64,000 bases of DNA. Origin: Cyclobacteriaceae bacterium (GTDB taxonomy: Bacteria; Bacteroidota; Bacteroidia; Cytophagales; Cyclobacteriaceae). The translations under genes and the position numbers were made by a program. Of this stretch, positions 34,792-43,765 are shown piece after piece. The notes beneath the pieces were generated by a model, which was given only the letters and a program-made list of their open reading frames with translations, did not search any database and was not told the origin of the DNA. The DNA is taken from contig JALHOT010000001.1 in assembly GCA_022842845.1 (NCBI GenBank), forward strand, positions 338,525 through 402,524, given 5' to 3'. Positions within the stretch are counted from its first letter, which is position 1, and every line of letters starts with the position of its first letter.

Positions 34792-36984
34792 ATGATGTTG
34801 GTAGAAGAGAAAGACACCCTCAAACTGAAACTCAAAGAGATTTTCGGATATTCCCAGTTCAGGGGTAATCAGGAAACTATTATCCAGAATTTATTAGATG
34901 GCAAAAACACCTTTGTGATCATGCCCACTGGGGCTGGCAAATCGCTCTGCTATCAATTACCAGCCATGGTGCACGATGGCCTGGCCATCGTCATCTCTCC
35001 CCTCATTGCCCTGATGAAGAACCAGGTCGATCAGATGAATGCTTACGGTGTTAATGCACGCTTTCTCAACTCAACTTTAAGTAAGGGGGAAATCACCCGC
35101 TTAAAGAAGGATTGCATGAACGGTGTGGTTAAACTCTTATATGTAGCCCCTGAATCGCTCAATAAGGAAGAAAACATTGAATTTCTTCAAAAAGTCAATG
35201 TCTCTTTCGTTGCCATTGACGAAGCGCATTGTATTTCAGAGTGGGGCCACGATTTCAGGCCAGAATACCGCAGGATCAAAACCATGATTCAGCAGCTGGG
35301 TAATCTACCTGTCATTGCGCTTACCGCAACTGCCACCCCAAAAGTGCAGCTCGATATACAGCGCAACCTCCAAATGGAAGAGGCGGACGTATTCGTTTCC
35401 TCTTTTAATAGAAAAAATCTGTACTACGAGGTTCGCCCTAAAAAGGAGACCAAAAAACAGCTCATTAAATTCCTAAAAGACAATAAAGGTAAGAGTGGCG
35501 TTATTTATTGCTTAAGCCGCAAAAAGGTTGAAGAAATAGCCCAATTGCTCAATGTTAATGGCTTTAAAGCAGCCCCCTATCATGCCGGGCTTGATCCCGA
35601 TGTGCGCGAAAAAAATCAAGATGGATTTTTGAACGAGGACATTGACATCATCGTAGCCACCATTGCCTTTGGTATGGGCATCGATAAACCCGATGTACGC
35701 TTTGTAGTGCACTACGATGTGCCCAAATCACTAGAAGGTTACTACCAGGAAACCGGTCGCTCAGGTCGCGATGGTTTAGAAGGGCATTGCTTGATGTTCT
35801 ACAGCCACAACGATCTTAATAAGCTCGAAAAATTCAATAAAGACAAGTCTGTACAGGAGCGCGAAAATGCCAGAGTATTGCTGCAAGAAATGGAATTCTA
35901 TGCAGAATCTCCGGTTTGCCGCAGAAGACAACTACTCCACTACTTTGGCGAAGAATATACGCAAGACAATTGTGGTATGTGCGACAACTGCGTGCATCCG
36001 CGCGAGCGTTTTGAGGGATCTGATTTTGTGAAAATAGCCATAGAAGCTGTTAAGCAAACCGGTGAACGCTTTGGTATCCAGCATTTGGTAAATGTAATTG
36101 TAGGACTTGAAGATGACTACGTAAAGAGTTATGGTCATTTCGACCTGCCCATTTATGGAAAAGGTGGAGACGAGAACACCGATTTTTGGAAATCCATCAT
36201 TCGACAGGCACTTATCTATCAATACCTTGAAAAAGATATCGATAATATAGGTGTGCTTAAAATCTCAGCACGTGGTGAAGCGTTTTTAAAGAAACCGCAC
36301 AATGTTGAATTAGCAAAAGACCACGACTTCACTACTGACATTGATGAAGAAGAGGAGTCAAGCGAAAGAGCACCGGTAAATGCCAAAGCTTACGATCCTA
36401 AACTTTTCGAAATGCTCAAAACCCTTCGCAAGCAAATGGCGAAGGAGAAAGATTTACCCCCTTACGTAATCTTCCAGGATCCATCATTGGAAGAAATGGC
36501 CACCACCTACCCAACTACCAAAGAAGAATTGGCCCAGGTGAATGGTGTGGGCATGGGCAAAGTGAATAAGTTTGGTGCTGCCTTTATTGAGCTGATTTCA
36601 AAGTACGTTGATGAAAATGACATTGAAACCGCAAGTGATGTTATTGTAAAAACATCTGTTAATAAGTCGAAGGCTAAAATTCAAATCATCAATCAGGTAG
36701 ATAGAAAAATTGATCTGGAAGAAATTGCAGAAACCATCAATCTTTCTTTCGAAGATTTACTCACCGAAATTGAAAACATTGTTTACTCGGGCACAAAGCT
36801 AAACCTTGGCTACTATATAGATCAGGCGGTTGACAGGCATAAGCAAGAAGACATTTATGATTATTTCATGAATGCTGAAACGGATAGCCTCGAAGAAGCC
36901 TATAATGATGAAAGCTTAATGGATTACAGCGAAGACGAGATCCGTCTAATCCGCATCAAATTCATGAGCGAACACGCTAACTAG
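34792..36984 (+). CDS. recQ: ATP-dependent DNA helicase RecQ
   Basis: A 730-residue RecQ helicase. It unwinds DNA 3' to 5' in recombination and repair. Walker A is MPTGAGKSLCYQLPA; motif Ia is VISPLIALMKNQV; Walker B is IDEAHCISEWGHDFRPEY; motif III is ALTATATP. Motifs V and VI are IDIIVATIAFGMGIDKPDVRFVVHYDVPKS and YYQETGRSGRDG. The RQC zinc site has a Cys in the PVCRRRQLLHYFGE segment and the CGMCDNC motif (about residues 363-403). A C-terminal HRDC-like region (AKAYDPKLFEMLKTLRKQMAKEKDLPPYVIFQDPSLEEMA) and an extended helical tail follow. The length is at the upper end for bacterial RecQ. Start: two adjacent ATG codons at 34792. Confidence 0.96.
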   Translation: MMLVEEKDTLKLKLKEIFGYSQFRGNQETIIQNLLDGKNTFVIMPTGAGKSLCYQLPAMVHDGLAIVISPLIALMKNQVDQMNAYGVNARFLNSTLSKGEITRLKKDCMNGVVKLLYVAPESLNKEENIEFLQKVNVSFVAIDEAHCISEWGHDFRPEYRRIKTMIQQLGNLPVIALTATATPKVQLDIQRNLQMEEADVFVSSFNRKNLYYEVRPKKETKKQLIKFLKDNKGKSGVIYCLSRKKVEEIAQLLNVNGFKAAPYHAGLDPDVREKNQDGFLNEDIDIIVATIAFGMGIDKPDVRFVVHYDVPKSLEGYYQETGRSGRDGLEGHCLMFYSHNDLNKLEKFNKDKSVQERENARVLLQEMEFYAESPVCRRRQLLHYFGEEYTQDNCGMCDNCVHPRERFEGSDFVKIAIEAVKQTGERFGIQHLVNVIVGLEDDYVKSYGHFDLPIYGKGGDENTDFWKSIIRQALIYQYLEKDIDNIGVLKISARGEAFLKKPHNVELAKDHDFTTDIDEEEESSERAPVNAKAYDPKLFEMLKTLRKQMAKEKDLPPYVIFQDPSLEEMATTYPTTKEELAQVNGVGMGKVNKFGAAFIELISKYVDENDIETASDVIVKTSVNKSKAKIQIINQVDRKIDLEEIAETINLSFEDLLTEIENIVYSGTKLNLGYYIDQAVDRHKQEDIYDYFMNAETDSLEEAYNDESLMDYSEDEIRLIRIKFMSEHAN

Positions 36985-37196
36985 AAGCTAGAAGCTCGAA
37001 ATTGGAAGCTAGTGGTTGGAGGCTGAAGGTTTGAAGTTAGAGATTAGAATAATCTAAACTTGAAGCCTTCAGCACAAAACCAACCAAGTATATAAGATTA
37101 GATTTTTTAATCAGGCTCTTCTCCATTTTTTATGATTAGAGTCTAGAAAGTCTAATCAACGAATTACAAATCATCTAATCAACACATCAAATCCGC
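36985..37196 (+). repeat. Palindrome-rich intergenic region after recQ
   Basis: About 210 non-coding bases holding nested repeats. GAAGCT occurs three times right after the recQ stop (36984-36989, 36991-36996, 37005-37010). A long imperfect inverted repeat follows (37022-37046 against 37050-37073, arms starting GCTGAAGG). GATTAGA or its complement TCTAATC occurs five times (37042, 37096, 37134, 37151, 37174), the middle pair forming a 7-bp stem. It can act as the recQ terminator; the repeat family is otherwise unassigned. Confidence 0.55.
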
Positions 37197-37204
37197 TATC
37201 TTTG
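37197..37204 (+). promoter_or_regulatory. Promoter -7 box for purD
   Basis: TATCTTTG matches TAnnTTTG exactly and ends only 6 bases before the purD ATG at 37211. The transcript must therefore be leaderless or nearly so. Confidence 0.65.
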
Positions 37205-37210
37205 CTGATT

Positions 37211-38497
37211 ATGAATATTCTCATCATCGGCAATGGCGGTCGCGAGCATGCTTTCGCTTGGAAAATCAAACAAAGCAAACATTGCCAAAACCTTTACGTT
37301 GCCCCGGGCAATGCCGGCACAGCACAAGTGGCTCAAAATGTGGCCATTGCCGTAGACAACTTTGAAAAACTAGGGCAGTTTTGTCTTGAGAAAAATATTG
37401 AACTGATACTGGTCGGCCCAGAAGTTCCTCTCGTGAAAGGCATTCGAGATTACTTCGAAAGCAAGCCATCTCTCGATCATATTTTAATGGTAGGCCCTGG
37501 TAAAAATGGTGCTCAGTTGGAAGGAAGTAAGGATTTCTCCAAGCAGTTTATGCTACGCCATGGCATCCCCACGGCTAAAGCCCAAACTTTCACAGCCACT
37601 CAACTGGAGGCCGCACAATCATATATTGATCAATGCAATATCCCCATTGTTTTGAAAGCCGATGGTTTGGCCGCAGGAAAAGGGGTGATCATTGCTGAAA
37701 GTCGTGAAGAGGCGAAAGCAGAAATAAAGGATATGCTGCAAGCCCAGAAGTTTGGGGCCGCGAGCAGTAAAGTTTTAATTGAAGAATTTCTTAAAGGCAT
37801 AGAACTATCGGTTTTTGTACTGACCGATGGCACCGATTATGTAATACTTCCGGAAGCCAAAGACTATAAACGCATTGGCGACAACGATACAGGCCTTAAT
37901 ACGGGAGGCATGGGCTCCGTTTCTCCTGTAGTATTTGCAAGTGCTGATTTTTTAAAGAAGGTAGAAGAACGCATTGTGCAACCCACCATACGCGGACTTC
38001 AGCAAGAAAAAATTCCTTATAAAGGTTTTGTCTTTATTGGCCTGATGAACGTGCAGGGCGAGCCTTACGTGATAGAATACAATGCCCGCATGGGTGATCC
38101 GGAAACGCAATCGGTCATGAGCCGCATCGACTCAGACTTTGTTGAATTGCTAGCAGCCTGCGCAAAAGGCGACTTAAAAAACAAAACACTTACCATCAGC
38201 CAAAATTTTGCACTCACCATTGTCATGGCATCCGGTGGCTATCCGGGCGATTTCACGAAAGGATTCGCCATTGCAGGGCTGGATAAACCCCATGAGGCGC
38301 AGGTTTTCCATGCCGGCACCAAAGCAAAAGACCAGCAGGTGGTCAACGATGGCGGTCGAGTACTGGGCATTACCGCTACAGCGGCCAGCCTGGCAGAAGC
38401 ACGCGAGAAAGCTTACCGTACCGTTTTAAACATTCGTTGGGAAGGTGTAACTTTCCGAAATGACATAGGGGAAGACCTTATGAAAATATCAGGTTGA
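37211..38497 (+). CDS. purD: Phosphoribosylamine-glycine ligase
   Basis: A 428-residue GAR synthetase that joins 5-phosphoribosylamine and glycine with ATP in purine biosynthesis. It starts MNILIIGNGGREHAFAWKI, with VAPGNAGTA and LVGPEVPLVKGI. The ATP-grasp core is IVLKADGLAAGKGVIIAE and VLIEEFLKGIELSVF; NTGGMGSVSP and FIGLMNVQGEPYVIEYNARMGDPETQ follow (metal and ATP contacts). A C-terminal domain starts at ALTIVMASGGYPG. A TTG three codons upstream lies within the promoter box, so ATG 37211 is used. Single gene, next to ricT after 78 bases. Confidence 0.97.
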   Translation: MNILIIGNGGREHAFAWKIKQSKHCQNLYVAPGNAGTAQVAQNVAIAVDNFEKLGQFCLEKNIELILVGPEVPLVKGIRDYFESKPSLDHILMVGPGKNGAQLEGSKDFSKQFMLRHGIPTAKAQTFTATQLEAAQSYIDQCNIPIVLKADGLAAGKGVIIAESREEAKAEIKDMLQAQKFGAASSKVLIEEFLKGIELSVFVLTDGTDYVILPEAKDYKRIGDNDTGLNTGGMGSVSPVVFASADFLKKVEERIVQPTIRGLQQEKIPYKGFVFIGLMNVQGEPYVIEYNARMGDPETQSVMSRIDSDFVELLAACAKGDLKNKTLTISQNFALTIVMASGGYPGDFTKGFAIAGLDKPHEAQVFHAGTKAKDQQVVNDGGRVLGITATAASLAEAREKAYRTVLNIRWEGVTFRNDIGEDLMKISG

Positions 38498-38575
38498 GCT
38501 TGCCCAGACCTGACTAAAGAATTCGATCAGCCTTTTGCAAGCTCTGGCTGACATGATTGATATAAATTTTGAGAC

Positions 38576-39907
38576 ATGGGATGTGCGTGTGGTACAACCA
38601 AAGACAGTTCTGTTAAAGGCTGCCAGAACAACGGCACCTGCGGAACCGGGGGTTGCAATAAAATGAATGTGTTCGACTGGCTTTCTGATATGGAAGTGCC
38701 AGCTGCCGATAAATTTAAAGTGGTAGAGGTTCGTTTTAAAAACGGCCGTAAAGATTTTTACCGCAATACCGATAATATTGAACTCTACACCGGAGACCCT
38801 ATAATCGTTGAAGTTCAAAATGGTCACCACCTTGGGTATGTATCCATGCAGGGCGAATTAGTACGCCTGCAGATGCAAAAGAAAAATGTGGCTGATGATG
38901 GCGAGATTAAAAAAATTTACCGCAAGGCTAACCAGCGCGACTTAGAAAAACTACAAGAAGTTCAAAAGCGCGAAATGCCAACCCTGTACAGAACCAGAGA
39001 GATTGTCAAGGAGCGAAAGCTGAACATGAAGGTCTCTGACATAGAGTTTCAGGCCGATAATACAAAAGCCACTTTTTATTACTCTGCAGAAGAAAGGGTA
39101 GACTTCAGGGAACTCATCAAAGTGCTCGCCACTGAATTTAAAGTGCGGGTAGAGATGCGCCAGATTAATCTTCGCCAGGAGGCCGGACGGTTAGGAGGTA
39201 TTGGCGTATGCGGGCGCGAGCTTTGCTGCTCAACCTGGTTAACTGATTTTAAAAATGTAACAACCGGGGCGGCCCGGTATCAAAACTTATCGCTCAATCC
39301 AACTAAGCTCTCCGGGCAGTGTGGCCGCTTAAAATGTTGCCTCAACTACGAATTAGAAACCTACATGGAGGCCCTTCAACATATTCCAAAAATTGAAGCG
39401 CCATTGTTAACGCAACAAGGAGAAGCCAAACTTCAGAAGACGGATATCTTCCGTAAAATCATGTGGTTTGGATACGATACTGAAAACACCTGGTTCCCCA
39501 TTAACATTGAAAGGGTTAATCAGATTCTGGAATTAAACCGTGCTGGCAAAAAACCTGCAACCTTGGAAAAGGATGCAGAGGCTGTGAAAGAGCCGATCGC
39601 CACACTCAACAGCGATCTGGTAAGCATGGACAATAAGTTCCGTGATAAAACCAAAAAGAAAAAGAAGAAAAAGCCGAACCGCGTGGGCAATAGTCAGAAT
39701 CCAAACAGGCCCAATAACCCAAGCCCTGCTATGGGCGAAGGTAATACCGCTAACAGACCGAATAATCCTGGTGCTACTCAAGGCAGTAACCCTAATGCCA
39801 ACCGATCTGATAATCCAAGGCAAGGGAACAACCGAAACCGTGGCAATAACCCCGGCAGGAATCAAGGCAACAGACCCAACAATCCTAACAGACCCCCTAA
39901 AGAATAA
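38576..39907 (+). CDS. ricT: PSP1-domain protein RicT (YaaT-like)
   Basis: A 443-residue PSP1-domain protein. The core (about residues 95-270) has REIVKERKLNMKVSDIEFQ, KATFYYSAEERVDFRELIKV, EMRQINLRQEAGRLGGIG, CGRELCCSTWLTDF and SGQCGRLKCCLNYELETY. In Bacillus subtilis RicT acts in the RicAFT (Y-) complex that assists RNase Y in RNA processing and can carry iron-sulfur clusters. The N-terminus adds a short Cys-rich run (Cys3, 5, 16, 22, 27). The last 90 residues are a Lys/Asn/Pro/Arg-rich disordered tail (KKKKKKKPNR, then NRPNNP-type repeats), likely nucleic-acid binding. It starts with ATG 38576. gldH follows after one base, a pairing that points to co-expression. Confidence 0.9.
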   Translation: MGCACGTTKDSSVKGCQNNGTCGTGGCNKMNVFDWLSDMEVPAADKFKVVEVRFKNGRKDFYRNTDNIELYTGDPIIVEVQNGHHLGYVSMQGELVRLQMQKKNVADDGEIKKIYRKANQRDLEKLQEVQKREMPTLYRTREIVKERKLNMKVSDIEFQADNTKATFYYSAEERVDFRELIKVLATEFKVRVEMRQINLRQEAGRLGGIGVCGRELCCSTWLTDFKNVTTGAARYQNLSLNPTKLSGQCGRLKCCLNYELETYMEALQHIPKIEAPLLTQQGEAKLQKTDIFRKIMWFGYDTENTWFPINIERVNQILELNRAGKKPATLEKDAEAVKEPIATLNSDLVSMDNKFRDKTKKKKKKKPNRVGNSQNPNRPNNPSPAMGEGNTANRPNNPGATQGSNPNANRSDNPRQGNNRNRGNNPGRNQGNRPNNPNRPPKE

Positions 39908-39908
39908 A

Positions 39909-40391
39909 ATGAGAAGAGGTCTTTTATTTGTGCTGGCAATAATTGCCTTTGTAAGTTGTGATTCCTCAAGATTATTTGAAGAGAATAAAGATCTTGATAA
40001 CAATCAATGGCTTCAGCAAGACACGATTGCTTTTACCTTTACCATCCGTGACATTGGAAAAGAGTACAATTTGCTGTGTAATATTCGCAACACGTCAGAT
40101 TATCCGTATTCACGCCTGTTTCTCAATTATGCTTTGCGTGATTCGACAGGCACACCACTCTCTGGTGAATTGAAGTCGCTCTACCTATTCGATTCAAAAA
40201 CAGGAAAACCGTTTGGTAACAGTGGCATCGGTGATGTATTTGATAATCGTTTAATGCTATTGGAAAATTACCGATTCAAGTACAACGGACGCTATACAGT
40301 CTCTTTCGACCAACAAATGCGCCTCGATACACTGGGGGGAATTTCTGCCATCGGCTTTCGCCTGGAAGAAGTAATAAAGGAGACCAAGTAG
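39909..40391 (+). CDS. gldH: Gliding motility lipoprotein GldH
   Basis: A 160-residue lipoprotein. Lipobox AFVSC (Cys17) follows a short signal peptide beginning MRRGLLFVL. The mature part is all-beta and matches GldH: TIAFTFTIRDIGKEYNLLCN, RNTSDYPYSRLFLNYALRDS, KTGKPFGNSGIGDVFDNRL and LDTLGGISAIGFRLEEV. GldH is an outer-membrane lipoprotein needed for gliding and linked to T9SS in Flavobacterium johnsoniae. The ATG is one base after the ricT stop (TAA-A-ATG). A longer frame exists upstream inside ricT, but only this start gives a signal peptide. Supports the presence of a gliding/T9SS apparatus, consistent with the T9SS cargo at 11-15 kb. Confidence 0.92.
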   Translation: MRRGLLFVLAIIAFVSCDSSRLFEENKDLDNNQWLQQDTIAFTFTIRDIGKEYNLLCNIRNTSDYPYSRLFLNYALRDSTGTPLSGELKSLYLFDSKTGKPFGNSGIGDVFDNRLMLLENYRFKYNGRYTVSFDQQMRLDTLGGISAIGFRLEEVIKETK

Positions 40392-40403
40392 AAATTATTT
40401 GGC

Positions 40404-41135
40404 TTAGCGCGTTAGCACCACATAATCATGTAAAATAGTTTGGAGGAATTGCACTTCATCATGACCCGCTTCCTGAACATCTAAAACACTGCACAAACGT
40501 TTTGCCATCATGCTTAATGCTTCCCGATGAGCGGCATTAGGAAATTTCTTATACCGATCTAACACATTTTTTATTAGTAAGGCCTCTTGCTCCTTTAGCA
40601 ATTTAGCTTGCAGATAAACCACTGCGTGATTCTCTTTAGACTTAATAGTCAATATATCAGCAAGAGAAAGTTCAACCTTAGGAACCAGTTTAATCACAGC
40701 TGTGGTGGCGACTATATCGCCCAAGCGTTGTGCTTTGACCGATGAAGCCACTAGGATAGAGGCGATACCACCAAGCGAAAAGTAAATATCGATCATCCTA
40801 AATACCCATCTGGCTGCATAATCTGCAGAAGTTGCCTTCCCCCCATTAATCTTGATCACTTGAATTTTCATGGCCATCTTCCCAAGGCTTTGTCCATTGT
40901 TAAGTGTTTCAAATGCCAGTGAGTAAAAAAGGAATATGCAAGCCAATAGTACTCCAAAAGCAGTCGCCATGGTGCCCTCTAAATAAAAGCCAGCATAACC
41001 AATAAAGGAGAGCAGTCCAATAATGGCACCCATACAAACAATATCAATCAAAAAGGCAACAATTCTATCGCGCAGCTCAGCCAGCTCGTAAGCAAGCACT
41101 ACATTTTGTGTAGTTTTAATTTCTATGTTCTTCAT
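40404..41135 (-). CDS. RDD family membrane protein (longer copy)
   Basis: A 243-residue RDD protein: LAYELAELRDRIVAFLIDIV gives the Arg-Asp pair of the name, followed by membrane segments (AIIGLLSFIGYAGFYL, FGVLLACIFLFYSLA), NGQSLGKMAMKIQVIKI, AARWVFRMIDIYFSLGGIAS and QRLGDIVATTAVI. The last 80 residues are cytosolic and helical with no match I recognise. It is divergent from the SpoIIM-like gene with a 33-base gap. An RDD gene at the edge of the SpoIIM/MoxR/DUF58 block is common in Bacteroidota. Transport of an ion or small solute has been suggested for some RDD proteins; not established here. Confidence 0.85.
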   Translation of the reverse strand: MKNIEIKTTQNVVLAYELAELRDRIVAFLIDIVCMGAIIGLLSFIGYAGFYLEGTMATAFGVLLACIFLFYSLAFETLNNGQSLGKMAMKIQVIKINGGKATSADYAARWVFRMIDIYFSLGGIASILVASSVKAQRLGDIVATTAVIKLVPKVELSLADILTIKSKENHAVVYLQAKLLKEQEALLIKNVLDRYKKFPNAAHREALSMMAKRLCSVLDVQEAGHDEVQFLQTILHDYVVLTR

Positions 41136-41168
41136 TATTTAAGCTGAAAGCAATATTTTCACTCCTTC

Positions 41169-43001
41169 ATGAAAGAAACTCGTTTCATTGCTCAAAATAA
41201 AGAAAAGTGGCTTGAATCAGAAAAGCTGTTGGCGAGTAGCAGCAAAGACCCGGAAAAACTCAGCAATTTATTTACGCAAGTAGTCGATGATTTATCGTAT
41301 TCGCGCACATATTATCCCAATCGATCTGTAAGGATATACTTAAATAAAATAGCCAGGGAGTATTTTTCTATTCTCTATAGACATCATCAGCTAAAGAAAA
41401 ACAGCTTGAAGATTTTCTGGCTTGAGGAGCTTCCTCAAATCATGATTCTTTACAGAAAACAAATGCTTGTCTCGCTGTTAGTTTTTTTGATGGCCGCGGC
41501 TATAGGTGTTTTTTCATCTATTGAAGATCCGCAGTTTGCCAAAACCATACTCAGTGATGGATATGTAGAGATGACCAAAGAAAATATACAAAAAGGCGAC
41601 CCTATGGCTGTTTACAAAAAAGGGCACCAGGTTGATATGTTTCTAGGTATTACCCTCAATAACCTGATGGTAGCCTTTCGTACCTATGTGTTTGGTGTCT
41701 TTCTTTCCATTGGCACTTTGGCCATTTTACTATATAACGGCATTATGGTGGGCTGCTTTCAGTTCTTCTTCATTGAACGTGGCTTGTTTGCAGAATCTGC
41801 CCTCAGTATTTGGTTACATGGTACGTTGGAAATTTCCTCAATTATAATTGCTGGTGGAGCAGGGTTAGTGCTGGGCAGTGGATTGGTTTTTCCCGGCACT
41901 TACTCAAGACTACAGGCCTTTCAATTATCAGCCATGCGATCTTTAAAAATCATGCTTGGCATTACACCCATTTTCATATTGGCTGCTATCATAGAGAGTT
42001 TTCTAACGCGTTATACAGAAATACCTGATTTTATAAGACTCCTCCTGATCATTTTTTCAGCAGTATTGATCGTTGGGTACTTTGTGATTTATCCTTGGCG
42101 CAAATCTAAAAGTGGGTTTTCTCATCCATTAGCTCAGGAGAGATTATCGGCAGACGATCGAGAGCCCATTGTCTATGCTGCGATAAAAAGTAACGCTGAA
42201 ATTTTAAAAGACAGCTTTCTATTTTACAAACGTAAAGTGAACACAATCATTCCGTGGATTGCCCTCATCAGCTTTCTCATGGCACTGGCTGATCATTTAT
42301 CAGGTGAGCCCGAGAGTGCCGTTCGCTTTTACCAGGAATGGTGGCAATACTTTTTTGGTAATTTATATTACGCGCTTAAAACACCTAATCTTCTATTTGT
42401 AGCGATTAATACAATCGGATCCACTCTTATTCTCTATAAAATCTTGACAACTTTTGAAAATGAAAGAGCAGGAATAAACCATTCGCCTATTCAATGGGTG
42501 GCACTATTAAAAAGCATGGCTCTTGTACTTACATTTTATTCATGTAACTATTGGATAGGAGGCCTTGGAAGCATACTTATGTTAATTAGCTATCTTTTCT
42601 TACTCCTACTTATATATGCACAATTTGTCACAAAACGCAGTACAGAAACAAGTAGTACTTCTGAGATTTTAGGCGCCAACTTAGCACAGGCTTTTGGTTT
42701 ACAATTTGTTTTACTACTACTTTCCTTTTCATTTTTAATGATACTCTCTGCTCCGTTGATTTATCTATACACTTCCATTTTGCAATGGAACTTCGCAGAA
42801 TCTGATGCCTGGTCTAAAAGCATTGTGTACTTCATTGAGACCTTCATTAAAACTTTTTCCTTTAACCTCGTCATGCCCATCTTTGCTTTTAGTGGTGCTT
42901 TTCTCTACCATAGTTTACTGGAAACGAGCAGTGCCCATGAGCTGAAAAGTAAAATCATGCAAATCGATCATAGCAAAACTTTATCCAAAGAAAAGCAATG
43001 A
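41169..43001 (+). CDS. SpoIIM-domain membrane protein with a second membrane half
   Basis: A 610-residue protein. Residues of about 1-320 match stage II sporulation protein M-like proteins of non-sporulating bacteria: KETRFIAQNKEKWLESEKLL, LSYSRTYYPNRSVRIYLNK, MLVSLLVFLMAAAIGVFSS, LNNLMVAFRTYVFGVFLSIG, IWLHGTLEISSIIIAGGAGL and GLVFPGTYSRLQAFQLSA. Residues of about 330-610 add another polytopic membrane domain (IPWIALISFLMALADHL, IGSTLILYKILTTFE, FVLLLLSFSFLMILSAPLIY) that ends with a cytosolic charged tail. The protein is about twice the usual SpoIIM length, so a fusion of two normally separate membrane proteins is likely. First gene of a five-gene plus-strand operon ending in MoxR and DUF58. 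Confidence 0.85.
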   Translation: MKETRFIAQNKEKWLESEKLLASSSKDPEKLSNLFTQVVDDLSYSRTYYPNRSVRIYLNKIAREYFSILYRHHQLKKNSLKIFWLEELPQIMILYRKQMLVSLLVFLMAAAIGVFSSIEDPQFAKTILSDGYVEMTKENIQKGDPMAVYKKGHQVDMFLGITLNNLMVAFRTYVFGVFLSIGTLAILLYNGIMVGCFQFFFIERGLFAESALSIWLHGTLEISSIIIAGGAGLVLGSGLVFPGTYSRLQAFQLSAMRSLKIMLGITPIFILAAIIESFLTRYTEIPDFIRLLLIIFSAVLIVGYFVIYPWRKSKSGFSHPLAQERLSADDREPIVYAAIKSNAEILKDSFLFYKRKVNTIIPWIALISFLMALADHLSGEPESAVRFYQEWWQYFFGNLYYALKTPNLLFVAINTIGSTLILYKILTTFENERAGINHSPIQWVALLKSMALVLTFYSCNYWIGGLGSILMLISYLFLLLLIYAQFVTKRSTETSSTSEILGANLAQAFGLQFVLLLLSFSFLMILSAPLIYLYTSILQWNFAESDAWSKSIVYFIETFIKTFSFNLVMPIFAFSGAFLYHSLLETSSAHELKSKIMQIDHSKTLSKEKQ

Positions 43002-43765
43002 TCAAGTACGCTCCTTTATTCTTACTCTGCCTGATAATATGCGTAGAAAGGGCATCTGCACAGGAAGATTCCATTTCTCAAGCAGACAAATACACACTTG
43101 AAGAATCCGATAATGAATATATCCTTGTCAATCCGGAAGAGGCAAGTAATACTGATACCTACCAGGGACAGCCATTACAAGCAAAGCAAATTGATCCTGA
43201 TGATTGGAAGCAGGTGGTCGGTAATACCACTTTTCAGGAAAGCGCTGAAAAGAAAATAGAAGAAAGTAAAATCCCAAAACAGAGCAATGCTCCCTGGGAG
43301 GGTAATACCCTTAGAATTATTTCATTCACGCTCATTATTATTTTACTCCTTATTCTTATCTACTTAATTGCACGAAATGTTAGATCCGAAAACAGAGAAG
43401 TTAAAAATAAAATCATTAAGCCTATCTATGCAGAAGAAATTGAAGACATTGAAGAATTTGATCCAAGTAATTTTTTAGACAAAGCCATGGCCGAAGGAGA
43501 CTATCGATTAGCCATTCGCCTTGCCTTTATTGATTTACTAAAAAAAATTCATGAAGTGAAAGCCATTCACTGGAAAAAAGATAAAACCAATTCAGAATAC
43601 TTAATTGAATTAAGTTCACAACAATATTATGAACAAATCAGAAATATAACACGCACCTATGAAATTGTGTGGTATGGTGAGCAAATCCCAAGCAAAGAAG
43701 ATGGCGAAGCTATTATGAATCGTTTCAGAACCATTCAAAACCTTATTGGGCAAAAGGCTGTATGA
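42998..43765 (+). CDS. DUF4129 domain membrane protein
   Basis: A 255-residue protein with a signal peptide (LLCLIICVERASAQ), an acidic periplasmic stretch, one central membrane span (about residues 105-125, FTLIIILLLILIYLIARN) and a cytosolic helical domain (MAEGDYRLAIRLAFIDLLKK, then WKKDKTNSEYLIELSSQ and RTYEIVWYGEQI). This is the DUF4129 layout seen in this operon type throughout Bacteroidota. Overlaps the SpoIIM-like gene and the DUF4350 gene by 4 bases each (ATGA). Function unknown; association with the MoxR ATPase and DUF58 protein suggests a membrane-bound assembly. Confidence 0.85.
   Translation: MIKYAPLFLLCLIICVERASAQEDSISQADKYTLEESDNEYILVNPEEASNTDTYQGQPLQAKQIDPDDWKQVVGNTTFQESAEKKIEESKIPKQSNAPWEGNTLRIISFTLIIILLLILIYLIARNVRSENREVKNKIIKPIYAEEIEDIEEFDPSNFLDKAMAEGDYRLAIRLAFIDLLKKIHEVKAIHWKKDKTNSEYLIELSSQQYYEQIRNITRTYEIVWYGEQIPSKEDGEAIMNRFRTIQNLIGQKAV

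Noticed and set aside
36985..37196. CRISPR array or MITE in the recQ-purD spacer
   Set aside because: Repeats are too short, irregular and not separated by unique spacers; there are no clear terminal inverted repeats with target duplication, and no cas gene is near.
39642..39908. Long N-terminal extension of gldH inside ricT
   Set aside because: It is an alternative frame of the ricT tail; the ATG at 39909 gives a correct lipoprotein signal and follows the ricT stop by one base.
39533..40003. Open frame of 156 codons on the minus strand across the ricT tail and gldH start
   Set aside because: It arises from the low-complexity repeats of the ricT tail read backwards; both genes on the plus strand are well supported.
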